Shown: positions 1 through 10,029 of the stretch, piece after piece
Numbering within the stretch: the stretch's first letter is position 1
Layout of the letters: each line of letters starts with the position of its first letter
DNA from: Streptomyces sp. SID12488
Lineage (GTDB): Bacteria > Actinomycetota > Actinomycetes > Streptomycetales > Streptomycetaceae
NCBI RefSeq assembly: GCF_010548275.1
Contig: NZ_JAAGLT010000005.1
Span: 124,001 to 188,000, forward strand
Reading direction: 5' to 3'
Length of the DNA stretch: 64,000 nt
Made by a program: the position numbers and the translations under genes
The notes under the pieces: model-generated
Database searches by the model: none
Told to the model about the DNA's origin: nothing
Seen by the model: the letters and a program-made list of their open reading frames with translations, nothing else

Positions 1-90
1 GGCCTGCTGGCCTTCCCATCCGACGTCCCCGTACAACGGGTCCTCCGGATGCCACGGTTCGGAGCCTGGGCCCCGGCCATACTCAGTCAT
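1..90 (-). CDS. mltG: endolytic transglycosylase MltG, N-terminal fragment
   Basis: Only the first 30 codons are in the window; the gene runs off the left edge. The ATG at 88-90 opens a peptide starting MTEYGRGPGSEPWHPEDP, which matches my recollection of the N-terminal start of Streptomyces MltG proteins. An AGGGG box lies just upstream of the ATG. MltG is a membrane-anchored YceG-family enzyme that cuts nascent peptidoglycan strands. Its place directly downstream of alaS and ruvX on the same strand agrees with the usual actinobacterial order alaS-ruvX-mltG. The catalytic domain is not visible here, so the call rests on the N-terminus and the neighbours. Bases 91-215 are a short non-coding spacer. 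Confidence 0.7.
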   Translation of the reverse strand, partial: MTEYGRGPGSEPWHPEDPLYGDVGWEGQQA

Positions 91-215
91 CGATCCCCTA
101 GAGCCGCGAGGCGGCCGATCACGCGGCCCCCACATCGCCGCTACCGTTCCGCCTCTTACTGTGCGGCTACTGTTCGAACAGAGCCACAATCGCGCGGAAC
201 GTTACCGTATCGCGA

Positions 216-701
216 TCAGATGACCACTTCGACGCCCTCGCCGGGTGCTTTACCTGACACCCGTTCGGATTCCAGGGCCTGCTGCAGGATGATCACGGCT
301 GCGGCCTGGTCAATGACCGATCTGCCCTTTTTCGATTTCACGCCCGAGGCGCGCAGTCCCTGACTGGCCGTCACCGTCGTCATACGCTCGTCCACCAGCC
401 GGACCGGGATCGGCGCGATCAGGCGGGCCAGCTGCTGGGTGAAGCCGCGGACCTTCACGGCGGCGGGGCCCTCGCTCCCCTTGAGGGAGCGAGGGAGGCC
501 GACGACGACCTCGATGGGTTCGTACTCGTCGACGAGTTGCTTCAGCCTGCGCTGAGCTGCGGGAACGTCTCTGCCCGGGACCGTCTCCACCGGGGTGGCG
601 AGGATCCCGTCGGGGTCGCACGAGGCGACCCCGATCCGGGCGTCCCCGACGTCGATCGCGAGTCGACGGCCGCGCCGCATGGTGTTGCCGTCGACGCTCA
701 C
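216..701 (-). CDS. ruvX: Holliday junction resolvase-like RuvX (YqgF family)
   Basis: A 161-residue protein, normal for the YqgF/RuvX family. It has the RNase H-like fold signatures: [12 protein letters not shown] near residues 15-26 carrying the first acidic residue, [11 protein letters not shown] in the middle, LVDERMTT, and a C-terminal [10 protein letters not shown] helix with the last Asp. Family members act in the cytoplasm on 16S rRNA 5' maturation and possibly on branched DNA. The chosen GTG start at 699-701 overlaps the alaS stop (GTGA), so translation is probably coupled. An ATG seven codons later ([12 protein letters not shown]) is an alternative. It is followed by mltG. Confidence 0.93.
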   Translation of the reverse strand: MSVDGNTMRRGRRLAIDVGDARIGVASCDPDGILATPVETVPGRDVPAAQRRLKQLVDEYEPIEVVVGLPRSLKGSEGPAAVKVRGFTQQLARLIAPIPVRLVDERMTTVTASQGLRASGVKSKKGRSVIDQAAAVIILQQALESERVSGKAPGEGVEVVI

Positions 702-3370
702 TTGGCCGTTTCCGCCACGAGGCGCTCGACGGCGTCGACGGCCTCACCGATGGCGGCCGGGTTCTGGCCACCGCCCTGGGCGACGTCCGACTTGCCGCCA
801 CCGCCGCCGCCGAGGGTCTTGGCGGCCGTACGAACCAGGTCGCCCGCCTTGAGACCGCGCTCGCGGGCGGCCTCGTTGGTGGCGATGACCGTCAACGGCT
901 TCCCGTTGGCCGTGGTGAAGAGGGCGACCACGGCAGCACGGCCGCCCTGGATCCGACCCCGCACGTCGAGGACCAGCTTGCGCAGGTCGTCGGCGCTCGT
1001 GCCGTCCGGGACCTGGCCGGTGACGAGGGCGACCCCCTTGACGTCCTTGGCGCCCTGGGCGAGACCGGCGGCGGCCTGGAGGACCTTCTCGGCGCGGAAC
1101 TTCTCGATCTCCTTCTCGGCGTCCTTCAGCTTGCCGAGCATGGCCGAGATCTTCTCCGGGAGCTCCTCCGGGCGGCCCTTGACCAGCTCCTGGAGCTGGG
1201 CGACGACCGTGTGCTCCCGGGCCAGGAAGTTGTAGGCATCCACGCCGACCAGGGCCTCGATACGCCGGACACCCGAACCGATGGACGACTCGCCGAGCAG
1301 CTTGACCAGGCCGAGCTGCGAGGTGTTGTGGACGTGCGTACCGCCGCACAGCTCCTTGGAGAAGTCGCCGATCGTCACTACGCGCACGCGCTCGCCGTAC
1401 TTCTCGCCGAACTCGGCGATGGCGCCCTGTTTCTTGGCCTCGTCGAGGCTGAGGATCTCGGCGTGCACGTCCAGGTCGCGGGCGAGCACCTCGTTGATCT
1501 GCTGCTCGACGTCGGTCATCACGGTCGTCGGGACGGCGGACGGGGAGCCGAAGTCGAAGCGGAAGCGACCGGGCTGGTTCTCGGAACCGGCCTGGGCGGC
1601 CGTCGGGCCGAGAGCGTCGCGCAGGGCCTGGTGGGTGAGGTGGGTGGCCGAGTGGGCGCGGGCGATGGCCGTGCGGCGGCGCACGTCGATGGCGGCCTGG
1701 GCCTTGGCGCCGACGGTCACCTCGCCGACCTGGACGACGCCCTTGTGGACGTAGACGCCGGGAACCGGCTTCTGGCAGTCACGGACCTCGATCACGGCAC
1801 CGGTGTCGATCCTGATGCGGCCGGTGTCGCCGATCTGGCCGCCGCCCTCGGCGTAGAACGGGGTGCGGTCGAGGACGATCTCGACCTCGTCGCCCTCGGT
1901 GGCGGCCGGGGAGGACACACCGTCGACGAGGATGCCGACGACCGTCGACTCGCCCTCGGTGCGGTCGTACCCGAAGAACTCGGTCTCACCGGAGGCGTCG
2001 GAGATCTCGCGGTAGGCGCCCATGTCGGCGTGCCCGGTCTTCTTGGCCCTGGCGTCGGCCTTGGCGCGGTCCCGCTGTTCCGTCATCAGGCGCCGGAAGC
2101 CGTCCTCGTCCACGGAAAGGCCCTGTTCGGCGGCCATTTCGAGGGTGAGGTCGATCGGGAAGCCCCAGGTGTCGTGGAGCAGGAAGGCCTTCTCGCCGGC
2201 GAGGATACTGCCGCCGGCGGCCTTGGTCTCCGTGACGGCGGTGTCGAGGATGTTGGTGCCGCCCTTGAGGGCCTTGAGGAAGGCGGCCTCCTCGGCGAGG
2301 GCGACGGTCTCGATGCGCTTGCGGTCGGTGACGAGCTCCGGGTACTGCTGGCCCATCATCGCGATCACGACGTCGATGAGGTCCTGGACCACCGGGCCTG
2401 TGGCGCCCAGCAGTCGCATGTTGCGGATGGCTCGGCGCATGATGCGGCGCAGCACATAGCCGCGGCCCTCGTTGCCGGGCGAGACGCCGTCGCCGATGAG
2501 CATCACGGACGTACGCATGTGGTCGGTGACCACGCGCAGGGAGACGTCCGAGTCGTGGGCGTCGCCGTAGCGGACACCGGTCAGCTCGGTGGCCTTGTCG
2601 ATCACGGCCATGGAGGTGTCGATCTCGTACAGATTCTGCACGCCCTGCAGAATCATGGCGAGCCGCTCCAGTCCGAGGCCCGTGTCGATGTTCTTGCTCG
2701 GCAGGTCGCCGAGGATCTCGAAGTCCTCCTTCGAGGTGCCCTCGCCCCGCTCGTACTGCATGAAGACGAGGTTCCAGATCTCCACGTACCGCTCGTCGTT
2801 GACGGCCGGGCCGCCCTCGACGCCGAACTCGGGGCCGCGGTCGTAGTTGATCTCGGAGCAGGGTCCGCACGGGCCCGGGACGCCCATGGACCAGAAGTTG
2901 TCCTTCTTCCCCAGACGCTGGATGCGCTCGGCCGGAACGCCGATCTGCTCGCGCCAGATCTGCTCGGCCTCGTCGTCGTCGAGGTAGACGGTGATCCAGA
3001 GCTTCTCGGGCTCAAGGCCGTAGCCACCGTCCGCGACGGAGTTGGTGAGCAGGTCCCAGGCGTACCGGATGGCTCCTTCCTTGAAGTAGTCACCGAAGGA
3101 GAAGTTGCCGCACATCTGGAAGAAGGTGCCGTGCCGGGTGGTCTTGCCGACCTCTTCGATGTCGGGCGTACGCACGCACTTCTGCACGCTGGTGGCGCGC
3201 GGGGCGGGCGGCTTCGTCTCACCGAGGAAGTACGGCTTGAAGGGGACCATGCCGGCGTTGACCAGGAGCAGAGTCGGGTCGTCCGCGATGAGCGACGCCG
3301 AAGGAACGACGGTGTGCCCGCGCTCCTCGTAGAAGCTCAACCAGCGGCGACGAATCTCGGCCGACTCCAT
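698..3370 (-). CDS. alaS: alanine--tRNA ligase
   Basis: A full-length 890-residue class II alanyl-tRNA synthetase that charges tRNA-Ala in the cytoplasm. The N-terminal catalytic core is clear ([18 protein letters not shown] at residues 8-25, then [16 protein letters not shown] at 83-98). The editing domain has [11 protein letters not shown] (507-517) and the zinc-binding HSATHLTH (573-580) and CGGTHV (675-680). The C-Ala tail ends in a Gly-rich GGGGGG segment typical of the family. The ATG overlaps the stop of the upstream DUF6167 gene (TGATG), and the stop overlaps the ruvX GTG, so these genes form one coupled unit. Confidence 0.98.
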   Translation of the reverse strand: MESAEIRRRWLSFYEERGHTVVPSASLIADDPTLLLVNAGMVPFKPYFLGETKPPAPRATSVQKCVRTPDIEEVGKTTRHGTFFQMCGNFSFGDYFKEGAIRYAWDLLTNSVADGGYGLEPEKLWITVYLDDDEAEQIWREQIGVPAERIQRLGKKDNFWSMGVPGPCGPCSEINYDRGPEFGVEGGPAVNDERYVEIWNLVFMQYERGEGTSKEDFEILGDLPSKNIDTGLGLERLAMILQGVQNLYEIDTSMAVIDKATELTGVRYGDAHDSDVSLRVVTDHMRTSVMLIGDGVSPGNEGRGYVLRRIMRRAIRNMRLLGATGPVVQDLIDVVIAMMGQQYPELVTDRKRIETVALAEEAAFLKALKGGTNILDTAVTETKAAGGSILAGEKAFLLHDTWGFPIDLTLEMAAEQGLSVDEDGFRRLMTEQRDRAKADARAKKTGHADMGAYREISDASGETEFFGYDRTEGESTVVGILVDGVSSPAATEGDEVEIVLDRTPFYAEGGGQIGDTGRIRIDTGAVIEVRDCQKPVPGVYVHKGVVQVGEVTVGAKAQAAIDVRRRTAIARAHSATHLTHQALRDALGPTAAQAGSENQPGRFRFDFGSPSAVPTTVMTDVEQQINEVLARDLDVHAEILSLDEAKKQGAIAEFGEKYGERVRVVTIGDFSKELCGGTHVHNTSQLGLVKLLGESSIGSGVRRIEALVGVDAYNFLAREHTVVAQLQELVKGRPEELPEKISAMLGKLKDAEKEIEKFRAEKVLQAAAGLAQGAKDVKGVALVTGQVPDGTSADDLRKLVLDVRGRIQGGRAAVVALFTTANGKPLTVIATNEAARERGLKAGDLVRTAAKTLGGGGGGKSDVAQGGGQNPAAIGEAVDAVERLVAETAK

Positions 3371-3729
3371 CAGTGGTCCTCATTCCGGTTGTACGAGTGC
3401 TTGTTGTCCAGCATCCCGTAGTGCTTCTCATCGTGCTTCTGGTTTTCCGGCCTGCGGTCGAGGGCGGCGAGCCGCCGCTGCGGGGGCAGGCCTCGGCCCG
3501 GGGTTTCGGCGATCCCGAGGGCCTCGCCCAGCTCTGCCTCGCGCTGGGCCATCCCGGCCCGCACGTCGAGGGCGAAGTCCTTGACCCGGTGGCCGGCCTC
3601 GATCGCCTTGTTGGCGGCCTGCGCGGCCAGGTGCTCGGGGGTCAGCTGCCGGATCTTGCGGTTGACCTTGGTGGTGGCCCACACACCGGCCGCGGCGCCC
3701 GCGGTGAACCAGAACGTACGGCGGAACAT
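3370..3729 (-). CDS. small DUF6167-type membrane protein
   Basis: A 119-residue protein opening with [20 protein letters not shown], which looks like one short membrane segment followed by a basic stretch. A mostly helical, charged region follows, with a His/Asn/Glu-rich tail. I recognise it as the DUF6167 family often found between a DUF948 gene and alaS in Streptomyces; no function is known. The ATG at 3727-3729 is the only start giving the hydrophobic N-terminus. Its TGA shares one base with the alaS ATG, and the DUF948 gene ends 8 bases upstream, so the three genes are probably co-transcribed. Confidence 0.82.
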   Translation of the reverse strand: MFRRTFWFTAGAAAGVWATTKVNRKIRQLTPEHLAAQAANKAIEAGHRVKDFALDVRAGMAQREAELGEALGIAETPGRGLPPQRRLAALDRRPENQKHDEKHYGMLDNKHSYNRNEDH

Positions 3730-3737
3730 GGCGGGGT

Positions 3738-4184
3738 TCAGCCCTTCTGCCTGCGGCGCTTTTGGCCCTTCGGGCCCGATACGGTACGGCCGACGATGAC
3801 GGTGCGCCGGGCCCGCTCGGGCTCGGGCGCCTCGTCGGCCCTGGTGCGGCTCATCGCCCGGCGTACGCCGTAGCCGAACGCGGCGACCTTGACGAGCGGG
3901 CCGCCGAAGGTCGAGGCGACGGTGGTGGACAGCGCCGACGCGTTGGAGGTGACCTCCTGGACGTCGGTCGCGATGGCATCCACCCGGTCGATCTGTGTCT
4001 GTGCGGAGCGCACGGCCTGGGAGGCGTCGGCCAGCAGCGGCACCGCCTGTTCCGTCACCTCCGCGACCAGCTTGGTGGTCGCCCTGAGCGTCTGGGCCAG
4101 CCTCACCAGCGCCACGGCGAGGAAGGAGACCAGGATCGCCCAGAAGACGGCCACCAGGATCCCGGCAACCTCTCCACCGGTCAC
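3738..4184 (-). CDS. DUF948 domain-containing membrane protein
   Basis: A 148-residue protein starting at the GTG at 4182-4184 (VTGGEVAGILVAVFWAILVSF), which is one N-terminal membrane helix. A long amphipathic region with heptad-like Ala, Val and Leu follows, as in DUF948 proteins, where the soluble part resembles methyl-accepting chemotaxis coiled coils. The tail is very basic and ends KGQKRRRQKG. An upstream in-frame ATG at 4235 would add 17 polar residues before the helix; I prefer the GTG because of the family shape. It heads the DUF948-DUF6167-alaS-ruvX group. Function unknown. Confidence 0.85.
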   Translation of the reverse strand: MTGGEVAGILVAVFWAILVSFLAVALVRLAQTLRATTKLVAEVTEQAVPLLADASQAVRSAQTQIDRVDAIATDVQEVTSNASALSTTVASTFGGPLVKVAAFGYGVRRAMSRTRADEAPEPERARRTVIVGRTVSGPKGQKRRRQKG

Positions 4185-4321
4185 ACCGCACCGCTCTCTG
4201 CGCTCGTAGATCGACTGAAGTTCGGGGTACTTCACTTCAGTTCCGGATACTTCGAAAGTCGCCCCCGACCCTATCGCGCCGGAGGTGGCTGTCCGTACCC
4301 GGACGGGGCCTGCCGGGACGG

Positions 4322-4368
4322 CGGTCGTACGCGGACGAGGCGGTCGTACGTGGACGAGGTCGTACGCG
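4322..4368. repeat. 19-bp imperfect tandem repeat
   Basis: Two 19-base units at 4322-4340 and 4341-4359 differ at one position, and a third, partial unit (TCGTACGCG) follows to 4368. Each unit holds a GGTCGTACG core. The repeat lies in the 271-base stretch between the DUF948 start and the end of rpsD, so it could be part of the promoter or leader region of the DUF948-alaS group. Apart from this repeat and the rpsD hairpin I see no gene in 4185-4455. Confidence 0.6.
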
Positions 4369-4382
4369 AAAGCCCGCCGCTC

Positions 4383-4402
4383 CCCCGCCGGTGAGGGCGG
4401 GG
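4383..4402 (-). terminator. hairpin downstream of rpsD
   Basis: A perfect 7-bp GC stem, CCCCGCC at 4383-4389 paired with GGCGGGG at 4396-4402, with a 6-base loop GGTGAG. It lies 53 bases past the rpsD stop in the direction of rpsD transcription. There is no T-run, as is usual in Streptomyces. Confidence 0.5.
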
Positions 4403-4455
4403 AAACGACGGGCCGAGGCGCGAAGCCGGTGGTACCGGGTACTACAACCGCTGGA

Positions 4456-5070
4456 TCAGCGGGCGTAGTACTCGACGACGAGCTGCTCGTCGCAGATCAC
4501 CGGGATCTCCTTGCGGTTCGGCTCGCGGTCCAGGCGGAAGGCCAGGGCGCCGAGGTTCACCTGCAGGTAGCGCGGGGTCTCGCCGTCGGGGGCGAAGCCA
4601 CCGGCGCGGGAGACCTCGAACAGCGTCTTGCTGCGGCTGCGCTCGCGGACCATCACGACGTCGTCGGGACGGACACGGAACGACGGCTTGTCGACCTTGC
4701 CGCCGTTGACCTCGATGTGGCCGTGAACGACCATCTGGCGGGCCTGGTAGATCGTGCGGGCGATGCCCGAACGGAGAACCAGGGCGTCGAGACGACGCTC
4801 CAGCTCGATGACCAGGGCCTCACCGGTCTTGCCCTGCGTCTTGGCGGCACGCTCGTAGGCGCGGACGAGCTGACGCTCGGACACGTCGTACTGCGCGCGC
4901 AGACGCTGCTTCTCCAGCAGACGGACCTTGTAGTCCGAGTTCTGCTTGCGGCCACGACCGTGCTCGCCGGGCGGGTAGGGGCGGGCCTCGAAGTACTTGA
5001 CTGCCTTCGGGGTCAGCGCGATGCCGAGGGCACGCGACTTCTTGACCTTGGGGCGGGGCTGGTTGGCCAC
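4456..5070 (-). CDS. rpsD: 30S ribosomal protein S4
   Basis: A 204-residue S4 protein, a primary 16S rRNA binder in the small subunit. The N-terminal part ([15 protein letters not shown]) lacks the four-Cys zinc knuckle of some S4 forms, so this is the zinc-independent type. The central S4 RNA-binding domain ([15 protein letters not shown], then [15 protein letters not shown]) and the C-terminal [13 protein letters not shown] region are intact. The GTG at 5068-5070 follows an unusual purine run (AAGGAAAAGGAAAAG) that must supply the ribosome binding site. It is a stand-alone gene here, outside the main ribosomal operons, as in other Streptomyces. Confidence 0.98.
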   Translation of the reverse strand: MANQPRPKVKKSRALGIALTPKAVKYFEARPYPPGEHGRGRKQNSDYKVRLLEKQRLRAQYDVSERQLVRAYERAAKTQGKTGEALVIELERRLDALVLRSGIARTIYQARQMVVHGHIEVNGGKVDKPSFRVRPDDVVMVRERSRSKTLFEVSRAGGFAPDGETPRYLQVNLGALAFRLDREPNRKEIPVICDEQLVVEYYAR

Positions 5071-5369
5071 TTCTTTTCCTTTTCCTTTTCGGCTGCCTCA
5101 GGGTTACGGGAGGTCGCATCCGCAGCCGGGGATTCCCGGCAGGTCCACGAGGGACTTGCCAGGCAGCCGTTCCCCTGTGCTGGGCACATATGTGCAACAC
5201 ACGAACGGCCCACCGACCGTTCCCGGAAGCCGGGTGGTGGTGGGCTGCCCGCGACACCTACGAAGGTGCGCGACGCTCCTGGATCAGAAGATCCGGCTGA
5301 TTGTCCCGCCTGAGGCGCCGACCGAAGCCGGACACGGGACGCAGCACTGCGCAGGATTCTACAGCGTGC
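5071..5369 (-). promoter_or_regulatory. rpsD upstream region with a 12-bp palindrome
   Basis: This 299-base gap between rarA and rpsD has no convincing gene. It carries a perfect palindrome GCACATATGTGC at 5184-5195, an imperfect dyad GAACGG/CCGTTC close by, and a TAGAAT hexamer (minus strand, about 5357-5362) just past the rarA stop that could be a -10 box without a good -35. The long leader could hold rpsD control, but I cannot fold a recognised S4-binding leader by eye. Confidence 0.35.
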
Positions 5370-6725
5370 TCAGGACCGCTTGCGACCAAGGTGTTTCCTG
5401 GTCCACTCGACCGCGTCCGCGTACCTGGCCTCGGCTCCGTGCCGGGTCGGTTCGTAGTACGTACGGTCCTTGAGTTCCTCCGGGGCGTACTGCTGCTCGG
5501 CGATTCCCTCCGGCAGGTCGTGCGGGTACACGTACCCCTGCGCATGGCCGAGTTTCGCGGCGCCCTTGTAGTGCCCGTCGCGCAGGTGCATCGGCACGGG
5601 GCCGGCGTGGCCCTTGCGTACGTCCTCCATGGCGGCGCCGATCGCCATGGTCGCGGCGTTGGACTTGGGGGCCAGGGCGAGGGCGATGGTGGCGTGGCTG
5701 AGGGTGAGGGCGGCCTCCGGGAAGCCGATCATGGCGACGGCCTGCGCGGCGGCGACGGCTATCGGCAGGGCGTTCGGATCGGCGAGGCCGATGTCCTCGC
5801 TGGCGGAGATCATCAGACGGCGGGCGATGAAGCGGGGGTCCTCGCCTGCATCGATCATCCGGGCGAGGTAGTGCAGGGCCGCGTCGACGTCGGAGCCCCG
5901 GATGGACTTGATGAGGGCACTGGCCACGTCGTAGTGCTGGTCGCCGTCACGGTCGTACGTCACGGCCGCCCGGTCGACGGTCTCCTCCAGGGTCTGGAGG
6001 GTGATGTCCGCGTCGCCCTTGTCGAGTGCGGCTCCGGCGGCGGCCTCCAGGGCGGTCAGGGCCCGGCGGGCGTCTCCGCCGGCGATCCGCAGCAGGTGTT
6101 CCTCGGCGTCCTCGGGCAGCGTGACGGCGCTCTTGAGACCACGCTCGTCGGCGACCGCGCGGCGCAGCAGGCTGCGCAGATCGTCGTCCGTGAGGGGTTC
6201 GAGGGTGAGGAGGAGGGAGCGGGAGAGAAGGGGCGAGATCACCGAGAAGTACGGGTTCTCGGTGGTCGCCGCGATCAGGGTCACCCAGCGGTTCTCGACG
6301 GCGGGGAGCAGGGAGTCCTGCTGGGCCTTGCTGAAGCGGTGGATCTCGTCGAGGAAGAGGACGGTCTCCTTGCCGAAGCCGCCGGTGGCGCGGCGAGCCC
6401 CGTCGATGACCGCGCGGACCTCCTTGACGCCCGCGGTGATCGCCGACAGTTCGACGAAGCGCTTCTGGGTGGCCTTCGACACGACGTACGCCAGGGTGGT
6501 CTTGCCGGTGCCGGGTGGCCCCCAGAGGATCACGGAGGAGGGGCCGGCGGGTCCGCCCTCGCTCTCACCGACGAGTCTGCGCAGCGGCGACCCCGGTTTC
6601 AGCAGATGCTGCTGGCCCACGACCTCGTCGAGGACACGCGGGCGCATCCGCACGGCCAGGGGGCTTCCGGAAGGGTCCTTCTCCTGGCGTGCTTCTGCTG
6701 CGGCGGTGAAAAGGTCGGGCTCCAC
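5370..6725 (-). CDS. rarA: replication-associated recombination protein A (RarA/MgsA AAA+ ATPase)
   Basis: A 451-residue AAA+ protein of the clamp-loader-like RarA family, acting at stalled replication forks in the cytoplasm. Visible motifs are the N-terminal [17 protein letters not shown], Walker A GPPGTGKT (69-76), Walker B FLDEIHRF (125-131), sensor [10 protein letters not shown] and the C-terminal MGS1-type domain with [20 protein letters not shown]. The start is the GTG at 6723-6725 ([13 protein letters not shown]), where family similarity begins; the frame stays open far upstream, but that part reads as a shadow of the VKOR gene. It ends 299 bases before rpsD. Confidence 0.95.
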   Translation of the reverse strand: MEPDLFTAAAEARQEKDPSGSPLAVRMRPRVLDEVVGQQHLLKPGSPLRRLVGESEGGPAGPSSVILWGPPGTGKTTLAYVVSKATQKRFVELSAITAGVKEVRAVIDGARRATGGFGKETVLFLDEIHRFSKAQQDSLLPAVENRWVTLIAATTENPYFSVISPLLSRSLLLTLEPLTDDDLRSLLRRAVADERGLKSAVTLPEDAEEHLLRIAGGDARRALTALEAAAGAALDKGDADITLQTLEETVDRAAVTYDRDGDQHYDVASALIKSIRGSDVDAALHYLARMIDAGEDPRFIARRLMISASEDIGLADPNALPIAVAAAQAVAMIGFPEAALTLSHATIALALAPKSNAATMAIGAAMEDVRKGHAGPVPMHLRDGHYKGAAKLGHAQGYVYPHDLPEGIAEQQYAPEELKDRTYYEPTRHGAEARYADAVEWTRKHLGRKRS

Positions 6726-6769
6726 GTCCAAAACCCTATGCCACGCCACTGACAGTGGGACCGGCACTG

Positions 6770-7429
6770 TCAGCTGGTCCAGAACTCCCACCAGCGAGTC
6801 AGGATCAGCATCCCGATGATGCCGATGTGCAGGACCGGTACGACCCAGGTGAACTCGCCGAAGAAGCTCCTGAGCCACTTCGGGGCTGGGATGAAGCCGT
6901 TCCTGACGTTGAACGAGGTGACGTACCAGAACATGATGATCGTCGCGACCCAGGCCAGGGAGCACCACAGGCACAGCGCGTTGATCCGGTACAGGGACTG
7001 GAACTGCAGCCAGGTGCAGAATCCGACGCCGAAGAGGGTGCCCGCGTTGAAGGTGAGCCAGTACCAGCGCGGGAAGCGGGCCCGGCCGAGCAGGCTCATG
7101 CCGACGCAGATGACGACGCCGTAGGCGACGAGGCCGAGCATCGGGTTCGGGAACCCGAAGGCGGCGGCCTGCTTGCTCTCCATCACGCTGCCGCAGGACA
7201 CCACGGGGTTGAGGCTGCAGCCGGGCGTGAACGTCGTGCCCGCGACCTTGGCTTCCAGCAGCTTGAACTTGTCGATCGTGATGACCCACGCCGCCAGCAG
7301 TCCGGCCGCACCGGTGAGCAACAGCATCACGGCGAACGCACGGCTGCCGCCCACGGAGCCCGAGGCCTCGGCGGGGGGCTCGGGCTGGTCGGTGGAGACG
7401 CCGTCCTTCAGCACTGTCGTCTTGGTCAT
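6770..7429 (-). CDS. vitamin K epoxide reductase (VKOR) family membrane protein
   Basis: A 219-residue integral membrane thiol oxidoreductase. Four to five hydrophobic segments surround the loop cysteine pair CSLNPVVSC (71-79) and the redox motif CLWC (153-156), the two hallmarks of bacterial VKOR proteins that reoxidise DsbA-like proteins with quinone. The chosen ATG at 7427-7429 gives a short acidic cytoplasmic N-terminus ([18 protein letters not shown]) before the first helix. No DsbA-type partner is adjacent; a CPDC thioredoxin-like gene at 52723 is far away and has no signal peptide. An unusual palindrome lies in its upstream region. Confidence 0.9.
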   Translation of the reverse strand: MTKTTVLKDGVSTDQPEPPAEASGSVGGSRAFAVMLLLTGAAGLLAAWVITIDKFKLLEAKVAGTTFTPGCSLNPVVSCGSVMESKQAAAFGFPNPMLGLVAYGVVICVGMSLLGRARFPRWYWLTFNAGTLFGVGFCTWLQFQSLYRINALCLWCSLAWVATIIMFWYVTSFNVRNGFIPAPKWLRSFFGEFTWVVPVLHIGIIGMLILTRWWEFWTS

Positions 7430-7494
7430 CACGCCGTTCCGTTGCTTCGAGAGGGGGCTGGCGGGCACGGTCATTGTGCCGCACGCGGGCGCGT

Positions 7495-7519
7495 GTCCAC
7501 CGTTCGGTGGACATAAGTA
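7495..7519 (-). promoter_or_regulatory. palindrome with an adjacent -10-like box upstream of the VKOR gene
   Basis: GTCCACCG at 7495-7502 and CGGTGGAC at 7505-7512 form a perfect 8-bp dyad with a 2-base centre. On the minus strand it directly follows TACTTAT (7513-7519), which could be a -10 box. The site is 66-90 bases upstream of the VKOR start. This fits an operator at the transcription start, but I found no -35 box and cannot name a regulator. Confidence 0.35.
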
Positions 7520-7687
7520 GGTACGCACGGCCGTCCCGGAGGGTCCGGTTCGGGGTGAGGCTCGACGGCAGGTCAGCAGGCGCGCACGACGTCGCGGTGG
7601 CCCTAGGGGGACGTGACCGTCGTGACAACGCGCGTGGCGTGCACCAAGTTGACGGCGCGCGAAACCGAACGTCATTTCGCCCCCGAA

Positions 7688-7830
7688 CCCCCGCTCCTCA
7701 AACGCCGGAGGGGCTGGATCTTTCAGCCCGTCCGGCGTTTGAGGACGAGGCCCCTTCAGGGCCGAAGCGGGGGTCTGGGGGCGCAGCCCCCAGGAACAGG
7801 ACGGGACGGGTAGTGGCGGCGGGGGCGAAA
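7688..7830. repeat. dispersed GC-rich intergenic repeat, copy A
   Basis: This copy has a long hairpin (21-base arms 7696-7716 and 7724-7744, one mismatch) built around AACGCCGGA...CCGGCGTTTGAGG. It continues through GGACGAGGCC and GCGGGGGTCTGGGGG, has a second perfect 8-bp hairpin CTGGGGGC/GCCCCCAG (7775-7793), and ends in a CGGGACGGGTAGTGGCGGCG tail. The same blocks occur at 25699, 33046 and 58203. It sits just past the hisS stop and may act as a terminator. The rest of the 7430-7852 gap holds only the VKOR upstream region. Confidence 0.85.
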
Positions 7831-7852
7831 GAACCCCTCGCCGCCTCAGGCC

Positions 7853-9115
7853 TCAGCCCAGCCTCGACTCCAGTTCCGCCACGATCTCGTTCACGCCGAT
7901 CGCCGTCTGCTCCCCGGACTCCATGTCCTTCAGCTGGACCACACCCTCCGCGAGGTCCCGCTCACCGGCGACGATCGTGTACCGCGCCCCACTCCGGTTC
8001 GCGTTCTTCATCGCCCCCTTGAGCCCCTTGGCGCCGTAGGAGAAGTCCGCCGCGACCCCCACCTTGCGCAGCTCCGTGACCTTCGCGAACAGCACCCGGC
8101 GAGCCTCTTCGCCCAGCGGCACCGCGAACACGCTTGTCGCGGACGGGAGTTCGAGTTCGACGCCCTCCGCCTCGAGCGCCAGCACCGTCCGGTCGACGCC
8201 GAGCGCCCAGCCCACGGACGGCAGCGCGGGACCGCCGAGCATCTCGGAGAGGCCGTCGTAGCGCCCACCGCCGCCCACCGCGGACTGCGAGCCCAGTCCG
8301 TCGTGGACGAACTCGAAGGTCGTACGGGTGTAGTAGTCGAGGCCACGGACCAGCTTCGGGTCGTCCTCGAAAGCGACGCCCGCCTCGGTGATCAGGTCCC
8401 GGACCTCTTCGTGGTACGCCTTGCACGAGTCGCAGAGGTAGTCCCGCAGCAGCGGCGCCCCGACCAGCTGCTTCTGGACGTCGTCCCGCTTGTCGTCCAG
8501 CACGCGCAGCGGGTTGATGTCGGCCCGGCGCAGCGTCTCCTCGTCCAGGTCGAGACCACGCAGGAAGTCCTGCAGTGCCGTCCGGTAGACCGGGCGGCAC
8601 TCCTTGTCGCCCAGCGAGTTCAGCAGGATGCGGAAGTTCCGCAGACCCAACGTCCGGTACGCCTGGTCCGCCAGGATGATCAGCTCGGCGTCGAGCGCCG
8701 GATCCTCCGCGCCGATCGCCTCCGCGCCCACCTGCGAGAAGTGGCGGTAGCGCCCCTTCTGGGGGCGCTCGTAGCGGTAGTACGAGCCTGAGTACCAGAG
8801 CTTGACCGGGAGGTTGCCCAGCTTGTGGAGGTTGGCCTCCAGCGCAGCTCGCAGGACCGACGCCGTGCCCTCGGGGCGCAGGGCCAGCCTGTCGCCGCCC
8901 TTGGTCTCGAAGGCGTACATCTCCTTCGTCACGATGTCCGTCGATTCACCGACGCCCCGGGCGAACAGCTCGACGTTCTCGAAGCCAGGCGTCTCGATGT
9001 AGCCGTAGCCGGAGTTGCGCAGCGGCGCGGCGATGGCTTCCCGTACCGCCAGGAACTTCGCGCTCTCCGGCGGGATCAGGTCGTACGTGCCCTTGGGGGC
9101 CTTGAAGGTGCTCAC
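7853..9115 (-). CDS. hisS: histidine--tRNA ligase
   Basis: A 420-residue class II synthetase that charges tRNA-His. It opens with [17 protein letters not shown], has motif 2 ([23 protein letters not shown]) and the HisA-type signatures [15 protein letters not shown] and GGGGRYDGL, and ends in an anticodon-binding domain ([21 protein letters not shown]). The GTG at 9113-9115 is chosen because family similarity starts there, though the bases just upstream do not give a good ribosome binding site. The MBL hydrolase gene ends 13 bases upstream, so the two are likely co-transcribed. Confidence 0.97.
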   Translation of the reverse strand: MSTFKAPKGTYDLIPPESAKFLAVREAIAAPLRNSGYGYIETPGFENVELFARGVGESTDIVTKEMYAFETKGGDRLALRPEGTASVLRAALEANLHKLGNLPVKLWYSGSYYRYERPQKGRYRHFSQVGAEAIGAEDPALDAELIILADQAYRTLGLRNFRILLNSLGDKECRPVYRTALQDFLRGLDLDEETLRRADINPLRVLDDKRDDVQKQLVGAPLLRDYLCDSCKAYHEEVRDLITEAGVAFEDDPKLVRGLDYYTRTTFEFVHDGLGSQSAVGGGGRYDGLSEMLGGPALPSVGWALGVDRTVLALEAEGVELELPSATSVFAVPLGEEARRVLFAKVTELRKVGVAADFSYGAKGLKGAMKNANRSGARYTIVAGERDLAEGVVQLKDMESGEQTAIGVNEIVAELESRLG

Positions 9116-9128
9116 GGGAGGTATCTCG

Positions 9129-9851
9129 TCACATTCCTCGTCGGTGAGGGGGGTTCGATCCCTCGCCGCGATCTTGAAGGCCGGCCGCCACCTGCCGCAG
9201 ATACGGGTTGGTGGCGCGCTCCTGGCCGATGGTCGTCTGGGCGCCGTGGCCGGACAGCACCACGGTCGAGTCGTCGAGCGGCAGGCACACGCGGGCCAGC
9301 GAGTCGAGTATCTCGGCCATGTCACCGCCGGGCAGGTCGGTGCGTCCGATGGAGCCGGCGAAGAGCAGGTCGCCCGAGAAGAACACGGACGGGATGTCCG
9401 TCCGCTCCGGCATCCTGAACGTCACCGACCCCTTGGTATGGCCCGGTGCGTGCGCCACACTCAGCTCCAGTCCCGCCAGTTCCAGCCGTGCGCCGTCCGT
9501 CAGTTCCTTGACGTCGTCCGGTTCCCCGATGGTCAGCTCGCCCATCAGCTGCATGCCGATGGACCGGCCGAGCGCCTTCTCCGGGTCGCTCATCATGTAG
9601 CGGTCGTCGGGGTGGATCCACGCCGGGACACCGTGCGCGCCGCACACCGGGACGACCGAGGCCACATGGTCGAGATGGCCATGGGTGAGGACGACCGCGA
9701 CGGGCTTGAGCCGATGCTTCTTCAGCGTCTCCTCGACTCCCTCGGCAGCCTGGTGGCCCGGGTCGATGATCACGCACTCCTCACCGGCGGCGGGGGCGAC
9801 GAGATAACAGTTCGTCCCCCAGGCGCCGGCCGGGAACCCGGCAATGAGCAC
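9129..9851 (-). CDS. MBL-fold metallo-hydrolase (glyoxalase II-like)
   Basis: A 240-residue metallo-beta-lactamase-fold hydrolase. The zinc ligand motif THGHLDH is at 56-62, followed by [11 protein letters not shown] and [20 protein letters not shown] and a late SGHG histidine, the usual ligand set of hydroxyacylglutathione-hydrolase-like proteins. The GTG at 9849-9851 gives the typical start ([17 protein letters not shown]). It precedes hisS with a 13-base gap and is divergent from the cyclophilin gene at 10030. The true substrate cannot be read from sequence; many actinobacterial members hydrolyse thioesters. Confidence 0.9.
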   Translation of the reverse strand: MLIAGFPAGAWGTNCYLVAPAAGEECVIIDPGHQAAEGVEETLKKHRLKPVAVVLTHGHLDHVASVVPVCGAHGVPAWIHPDDRYMMSDPEKALGRSIGMQLMGELTIGEPDDVKELTDGARLELAGLELSVAHAPGHTKGSVTFRMPERTDIPSVFFSGDLLFAGSIGRTDLPGGDMAEILDSLARVCLPLDDSTVVLSGHGAQTTIGQERATNPYLRQVAAGLQDRGEGSNPPHRRGM

Positions 9852-10029
9852 GATCGTCCTTCGATTTGTGGCGTACGTGGTCGTACGGGGCGGATGGCAG
9901 TGACGCAGAGCCTACCGGCGCTGCCGTTTCCTCAGCGAACCCATATACGGTACGGGGCACACGCAGGCGATCGGCACACAAGACGCAAGCGTCCCAGTTG
10001 ACGTACGAGACGCATGAGGAGAAAACCCG

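Noticed and set aside
1211-3421. Long plus-strand open frame (over 700 codons) across alaS
   Set aside because: It is the antisense shadow of alaS caused by high GC third positions; the translation is repetitive Gly/Val/Leu/Asp without domains and has no ribosome binding site.
6726-7628. Open upstream continuation of rarA
   Set aside because: It overlaps the VKOR gene in another frame; RarA family similarity starts at the GTG at 6725.
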